Shown in pieces: positions 58,445-64,000 of a stretch of DNA of 64,000 bases. The notes below the pieces were generated by a model. The model searched no databases. It saw only the letters and a list, made by a program, of their open reading frames with translations, and was not told the DNA's origin. Origin of the DNA: Zoroaster sp. YZ-2022. Taxonomy: Eukaryota > Echinodermata > Asteroidea > Forcipulatida > Zoroasteridae. Made by a program: the position numbers and the translations under genes. Positions within the stretch are counted from its first letter, which is position 1, and each line of letters starts with the position of its first letter. The DNA is taken from positions 98,188,446-98,252,445 of the forward strand of contig CM055816.1 in NCBI GenBank assembly GCA_029582265.1. The letters are read 5' to 3'.

Positions 58445-59022
58445 TGTGGATGACGTATAAAATGGTTGTCTTGCACATATTGTATGTGTTTATGAGCAAA
58501 CTGCTGTGCATTTATTTTTAAAGGTAATGTTAAAAATTGAATATTAACCAAACTAACACACAAATCCTGGTGACGCGCATACCACACCAGTGTTTCCTGG
58601 GATGTGGCTTTTTGTACATCGATTATGGAAGAAACCGGTATTATTATGACTGATATGATACGATTCGAAAGACATAAAATAATAAGTCACAGCTTTACAT
58701 GAAACTTACTTGGTGTCAAGTTTATGATGGTATCGAACACCTTTATTTTTGTCTCAGGAATAATCATTTTATTAAAAAGAATAATTCCGTAAATTAATTT
58801 CAAGTAATAATTTTTTCTTGAAATGAAGTTTACGTATTTACACAATAATAATGCTCAGGACAATAAGAATGAGCGAGTTTTGAACACTGGCGTCCAAATT
58901 GCTTCTTTTATTTGGATCATAACCGCTTATGTCATCGTGTATAGAACAGTAATTATGACGACGGCTGAACTGTGAAATCCATATTTCTTGATGAATACAA
59001 CCACCCGTATTCAATGCATTTG

Positions 59023-59099
59023 GTCATGGTGGCCGAGTGGTTGAGGTTTGATTCGAAATCCAATTGGGTATCCCCGCGCAGTTCGAATCAGTCCGTGAC
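59023..59099 (+). other. tRNA-Ser-like sequence
   Basis: Plus strand: GTCATGG acceptor 5' side, TGGCCGAGTGG A box, loop ATTCGAA-type with CGA, B box GTTCGAATCA, and CCGTGAC closing with one mismatch. Third member of the serine-tRNA-like group here, in the opposite orientation to the others. Followed by two diverged tandem copies of a segment with GAATTTGCG (59150-59317). Confidence 0.55.
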
Positions 59100-59365
59100 G
59101 TGATGAAATTTTTACGACACGCGATATTTTGTTTTCTCCCGAGTTGACAGAATAGAATTTGCGGAAGCAATTAGATAACAACAAATTAGATAAAACGTGA
59201 AGACAAGTAAATTCTGAAAGATAAACGAATCGTGATATTTTCCTCCATAGTTGATAGAACTGAATTTGCGAAGTTTTAGATAACTTTAAAACAGTTGAGA
59301 CAATTAAATTCTGAAAAGAGTAACAACAGGGTGGATTCAATGAGTGACTGAAAAGAGTGGGAGGG

Positions 59366-59645
59366 GCTGCTAGTACATGTCTGTTTTGACAGGGAGGGCA
59401 CAAAAGAGCGAAAAAAAAGAAGAGTTGAATTATTGTCCGGGCTGTGGCGTCACCTATTCTCGGATTTAATCATTGCCTCCACGTGGGACTTCTGCCTGCT
59501 GCGTTTCCGCCCTGGGTCGGTTCGTCCCTCTTCAATCAACCTGGTCGTTGCAACCTCCGCCGAGCTAAACATGTTAATGCCTGGCTTAACGCGGACACTC
59601 AATCGTCATGAACGAGTCGATGACACAGCAGGACTCCCAAACTCA
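59366..59645. repeat. Dispersed repeat family, copy 2
   Basis: Diverged direct copy of 57907-58215. Each copy lies close to a serine-tRNA-like sequence, so both may belong to one larger repeat unit. Confidence 0.7.
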
Positions 59646-59939
59646 GCGGTTTTGCTTGCGCTTCCCAAAACAAGGCTATAATAATTTCTGTATACTTGTG
59701 CCTTGGGGCCAGGAGATATAATTATACTTCCATACAGTTATATGGGGTAGATAGAACATCATCTGATTTGTGCTGTGGACTGATTAATTTGTTGTTGTTT
59801 ATCGTGGTTCATACAAAGTTAACATGACAAAGGTTAGGTTATGGATCCAGTTTAATGCAGACTAGGGTCAGGTTCCAGTTAAATTTCCATCACATCTTAG
59901 TAAATAATGCAATCGCCATGAACAGTGTGGTGTACAGTC

Positions 59940-61300
59940 AGTCTATCATGACCACAGGTACATTGTAGCGTTGTCACTTGGTTATCCCATGGAGCATGTT
60001 ATGTCCAAATCAGCCATATTGATTAGTTATTAATCTGTTAAGTTTGTTGTAGTGGCGATGTAGATTTGCATCCTGGTGGGTTGGTGAGAAAGAATGAGGA
60101 TATGTGGTTAAATATCCACGTCCTGGTTCCTGATTCTTGCTAATTTGCTGGCAGTTTGTGGGCTTGTTGATGGAAATAGATTCTTGATGGCGGTCACGCA
60201 GTTGTGGTAGAGGGTTTTTGATTGGTGTTTTGTCAACAGTTGATACTGAAGCAGTATGGGGTACACTGACAGCATCGTCGCGCAAGAAACCCGAAAACAT
60301 TGCTGCTGTCGTCTCACTTCATAAGGAGCAATCCACCAATTGACTACTGGAAGGGTATTGAGTGGGGAGTTGATCCTGATACCATCACTGAATGATAGTA
60401 CGCATAATTGTTATTAAGGCTACGTCAATCTTTGCTGGTGTGGGTGCTCCTTGCCCATACCGGGAGGTACTGTGCTCTGGCAGAGTCAAGTACTAAAGCT
60501 GGCTGCTGAGATTCGAAAGAACGTTGGTGAGTCTGCGCCCCAGGAAAGGCCTGCTGGTTGTCCTAATGGAGACAGTTTAGAGCGTTGGCTCAACTGTGCG
60601 AGCTGTGTGAGATGACTTTTGTATGTTAGAGATCTGTCCAAAGTAACACAAGAGTACTTGGGGAAATCATCTGGATACAGGATGGTTTGCCATTTAAACT
60701 GACTTTGATTTTGTAGATTATGATCCAGTTAAGCTAGTTTTGAAGTAACGGCTTAAGGATTCCATATCGGTGCCAAGTGTTGGTTTCAAGCTTGTTAAAG
60801 TTTTTAGCGGAGGTTAGGGTGTGCTATGTCATCTGCGTAAATGAATGTATTTCTTTGAGACAGTGGTTGGTAGATTCAGCAGTGTAAATGTTGAATTAAA
60901 TCGAATTGCGACACCTGAGTCTCTGCAGGACCCTGCTTTTCGGAAGCATTTTCTACTGGTTTCTTCGCCAACCGTCATTGTAAAGCTACCACAGGTGATC
61001 ATTGTCATGAGAGGTAGAGAGTTTTATCAAGGTATGAATTTTGTGTGGATTTTGAGGCAAGACAGCTTTTATGCCATACCGTGTCATTATGCTGCTGATA
61101 GATCGTACAGCTTTACAGCACCATTCTTGAGATCTTTTTGGAAGTTGGTCCTATATGTCTTCTGAGGCGTGTTACTTGGTCTGTTGTACAGCGTCCTGTA
61201 CGCCGGAAGCCGGCCTGCTCAGGTGGGAGTTGAGGATCCACAATAGGGTTGGATACGATTACAGTATATTAGTCTCTCCACATCACTTTGTAGATTATGC
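59940..61300 (-). mobile_element. Decayed Jockey-like LINE (reverse transcriptase)
   Basis: On the minus strand, in broken frames: LPPEQAGFRRTGRCTTDQV near 61230-61170 (reverse-transcriptase block), FIYADDIAHPN near 60845 (catalytic box), VTLDRSLTYKSHLTQLAQLS near 60640-60575 and WGADSPTF near 60535, then a cysteine/histidine end CTCGHDRLTVHHT near 59960. The order fits a Jockey-type retrotransposon read right to left. Many stops and shifts. The plus-strand frame at 60845-61165 is a shadow. Confidence 0.65.
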
Positions 61301-62328
61301 AAAATGACTTATTGGACGGTAGCTGCCGGAACTGGCGGCTTCGTTATTTTGGCCGGTTTTGAGAATTCCAATTACACTAAGCATGTCTCCATATTTTGAA
61401 GTTTTCTGAGACTTTGATATACAGGTGCTGAAGAGTAATCTCAAGCCATTCAGTGGATTTTTGGTCCAAGATTTTTTGACAAATTACTGGGTGAATATAG
61501 TCTGGTCTGTTTTTAGGCGTAATGCTAATATTTCTAACCATGATGGCCCAGAAAAATAAAATTACTTCATATTTTATAATAACGAGGTAACATCGCCAAA
61601 AGCAACCGTTCTTAGATCCCTTTTGTTATACTCGGTTTAGATTAATGTTGCGTCCAGTATGGAAAACCATTATTTTTATTATATTTAAATGGGTATCACG
61701 AACTGAACTTCTACTCAGTCATATGTTGTACGTAAGTTTTTTATTCTTACTTTAGGCGATTCGTTACGATGTGACATGTTTTATATTATTAGTAATTTTA
61801 TACTAGAGGCCTTGGCGCTTTATGACGCCAGCCTTGAGGACATGTGACATATGCCCAAAGGCTTGAGGTCAAAGCAACAGCCTTAGGGTCAAAGCCTTTG
61901 CTCCAACACTAGCTGCTTGTTTACATGCACATTCCTATGGTAGCTTAATGGATCTCATCCCTATCCGATTGTTCAATCAGCCAGTATAATCGAAAAAGGC
62001 TGACCTTTATTGGAAGAACACTCTATTTATGTCGTTTCATAGAATGTAGTAGACCTAAAACAGAATGACTTTGTTTACATGTCCGCTTTCCTATTGAATG
62101 CACCACCAGCGTTCAAGTGACCTGAACAATCATGTACCCCAGCTCCAAGTGCACAAAGCGACGTCCATCAGTACTAAGGTCTATTCAGGATCTCATTTGG
62201 GGCAGTATTTAGCTGGTTAGCAGTTGGGAGATATAACAATACTCTCAAATAAAAATGCCAACACTTGAAGTTTTACAAATACATTAATTTCTCTGTGTTC
62301 TTTTTTTTTTTTTTTTAATTACTGTACA
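61301..62328. other. Non-coding stretch (probable intron of the following gene)
   Basis: No gene recognised; ends in a T-rich tract and CTGTACAG acceptor at 62328. Confidence 0.4.
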
Positions 62329-63479
62329 GAACAAGAAACTTCTATCCGCCAGTATTCGGCAGTCGCAAACACCACTACAAATTGCAGTGTTTTTAAGTAT
62401 CTTCAAGACCTGATGAGAAAAACATTTAACCCAGGAAGGATGGCCTCCTCCCCTCGCTGGGACCTGCTCTCAAATGCCAATGGGAGCATCGGAAACTGGG
62501 CCAAAAATAAACCCGGAAAGATGGAGGAGATCTTTGGTAAGCCTGAAACAAAATTAACTCTTCTTCTTTTCCACTGGACAAAAGCATTTGCAGATTGTTA
62601 TTTTACCGCAGACCACCATCGTTGTTCTCGAAGTAAAAAATTGTGCTTCACTTCCTGAAAGGGACCACATAAAATGTATTTTTTTTACCCGGAATTGACA
62701 TTCATTAATGACAATAACACTTGGTCCTACAAGTGGTTTGAGAATATGGGTAAATGGTAGTAGAATAAAATTGATAACTGCAAAATAGCCTCTCTCAATA
62801 GTTTTAGCAAAACAGCGCATTTAAATCTAGGCAAAGTAGAGGCTGTGCTGCAAATCTTTCCATTGCATTGTGCCTTAAAGTACAACATGACCATATGATT
62901 CAGCTACACGGCGTATGTGTGGTTGTCCTATATACCACCTAGTGTGGGTCACGGCCATCATTTTAGTGATGTAACAATCATCCAGTTTTTCATGCTCTGT
63001 TTTGATGTTTGTCAAAATATTTCCTTTCAACCTTGTGCAGGGCTGAGATTTGTCAGGACTTTTCCCGATTTCAGGATTTTTGTCAAGTTTTTTAAGAACT
63101 CTAATAAAATCTGGGTTCGTATTAATTGTTGCCACAAGGGTTGTTTTATGCGTAAAGTGGATATCGACAACAGAAAATGGGATTTTAAGAGGTGCCTTTA
63201 GACAAATGCAAACCATAGACCAAAACACTGCAGATTTTGTGGATTTTAATTTTTTGTAATCACCCCTGCTTGTACACTTAGTTTAGCACTATTTTCTTGC
63301 AGATTTACTTTGCTTTGTATTTAATTTCAAAATCATTTCTGCTTTTGTCATTTTTCACAATAAGGTCAGGAATAGATGTCCATCGGCCGAGATCAAATAT
63401 CACTAAAGGGAGCCGCCCGGAACAAACTGTCCGAATGAGCGAAAACTCCAAAGAAGGAGCGTTGTTCAAAAAGGAGTAG
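62329..63479 (+). CDS. Last two exons of an unrecognised host gene
   Basis: Exon 62329-62535 follows TTTTAATTACTGTACAG and is open for 68 codons in the frame containing YLQDLMRKTFNPGRM, RWDLLSNANGSIGNW and KPGKMEEIF, ending at GTAAGC. The last exon starts after GGAATAG at 63377 and reads VHRPRSNITKGSRPEQTVRM to the TAG at 63477-63479. The exons join in the same phase (after the first base of a codon). The C-terminal 100 residues are basic and hydrophilic, without membrane segments. I do not recognise the family. Both exons are undamaged, unlike the transposon genes here, which favours a real gene whose upstream exons lie left of its long intron or were missed. Confidence 0.5.
62536..63376. 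other. Intron of the unrecognised gene
   Basis: GTAAGC...GGAATAG intron of 841 bases; no other feature seen. Confidence 0.45.
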
Positions 63480-64000
63480 GCTCATTTAATTAGAGTTCAG
63501 TTACAAAAAGTGTGACATAGAGGTGACATTTTTTCAAAAGTGCTTAGTGTAACTTTTTACAGTTTTTATATGAAAATATATTATATTTTCATAATTTAAA
63601 ATTTTCAAAACTAAAATTGATCCATTGGTGTCTTGTATGACATGAAACAAATCACCAGTACGGATGTAACATGGACGCAAAAACATATTTCAATGCAGCA
63701 GATGTAGTCCCATAGCTTTTGAATACCCTCCTGCTTTTCGCTTCAAATCAGTCTGGTTTCATGCATTTACCAATTAATATTTCCAATGTCTGTCTTACCT
63801 CTAAGCAATAAAAAGACTTGACAAAATGGTCTTTATTTGTTTTTGGCACCATGTTCAATAATTTTTCAACTAAAATCTCTATTTAAATGTGACTTGGAAA
63901 GTACATGGGGTTTATTACTGTGGTGTGGGGTTTCTGGTGAATTACATTGAAACTTTCAATTGAGTTTATTCTGTCCTGCGGATGTAACTTGCAGCAACGT
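63480..64000 (+). other. Probable 3' UTR and downstream DNA
   Basis: An AATAAA poly(A) signal is at 63807-63812 (GCAATAAAAAGAC), about 330 bases after the stop codon. Nothing else recognised to the window end. Confidence 0.45.

Noticed and set aside
56769..59099. Functional tRNA-Ser genes
   Set aside because: Each has a missing base or mismatched anticodon stem, so none is a complete cloverleaf.
60845..61165. Plus-strand 106-codon frame as a gene
   Set aside because: The minus strand here carries reverse-transcriptase motifs; the frame is a shadow.

Overview
This is eukaryotic, intron-bearing, AT-rich DNA with one 500-base assembly gap. The gene and transposon content looks like a marine invertebrate animal: a RAG1-N-terminus-like transposon, CACTA elements, DIRS-type tyrosine-recombinase elements, Rex1/CR1- and Jockey-like LINEs, tRNA-derived SINEs and (ACATGT)n tracts. 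A lancelet, hemichordate or echinoderm seems plausible, but the species cannot be fixed from the sequence alone.

Layout. 0-0.8 kb is the right end of a CACTA/EnSpm element. 3.1-4.3 kb is a palindrome-rich repeat. 4.5-5.15 kb holds two small exons resembling the start of a KMT5A/SET-type gene. 6.5-8.1 kb is a broken transposon whose first half resembles the zinc-binding N-terminus of vertebrate RAG1 (CxxC region, RING finger, second zinc module) and whose last exon resembles the C-terminus of an N-RAG-TP-type transposase. 9-18 kb has a textbook hAT-like MITE, a CACTA ORF2 last exon, CACTA right ends and foldback elements. 17.8-20.0 kb (minus) is a dead CACTA transposase whose coding sequence has been blown up into a 31-bp minisatellite. 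22.07-23.58 kb is a 41-bp satellite next to the gap. 23.7-27.2 kb is SINEs, tandem repeats and a long-TIR element. 27.5-30.6 kb (minus) is a nearly full Rex1/CR1-like LINE.

31.5-44.95 kb is the most gene-like part. A broken DUF6589-like gene (minus, 31.5-32.3 kb) lies head-to-head with a two-exon RecQ-like helicase gene (plus, 33.2-36.65 kb). Downstream sits a second, open, three-exon DUF6589-like gene (minus, 40.43-44.95 kb). The two DUF6589-like copies share a conserved core and one intron position but carry different zinc modules.

44.95-53.03 kb is a complete, well-bounded 8.1-kb CACTA element: CACT-type termini, GACCCGG/CCGGGTC arrays at both ends, the C-terminal domain of ORF1 and a multi-exon ORF2. 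It abuts the 5' exon of the DUF6589-like gene. 53.04-54.77 kb is a decayed DIRS-type element. 56.5-59.7 kb is a cluster of tRNA-Ser-like and other repeats, 59.9-61.3 kb a decayed Jockey-like LINE (minus), and 62.3-63.5 kb the last two exons of an unrecognised host gene with a downstream poly(A) signal.

Most coding material is mobile-element derived. The best candidates for live genes are the DUF6589-like gene, the RecQ-like gene (one frameshift) and the unrecognised gene at the right edge. All family names are from memory; no search was run.
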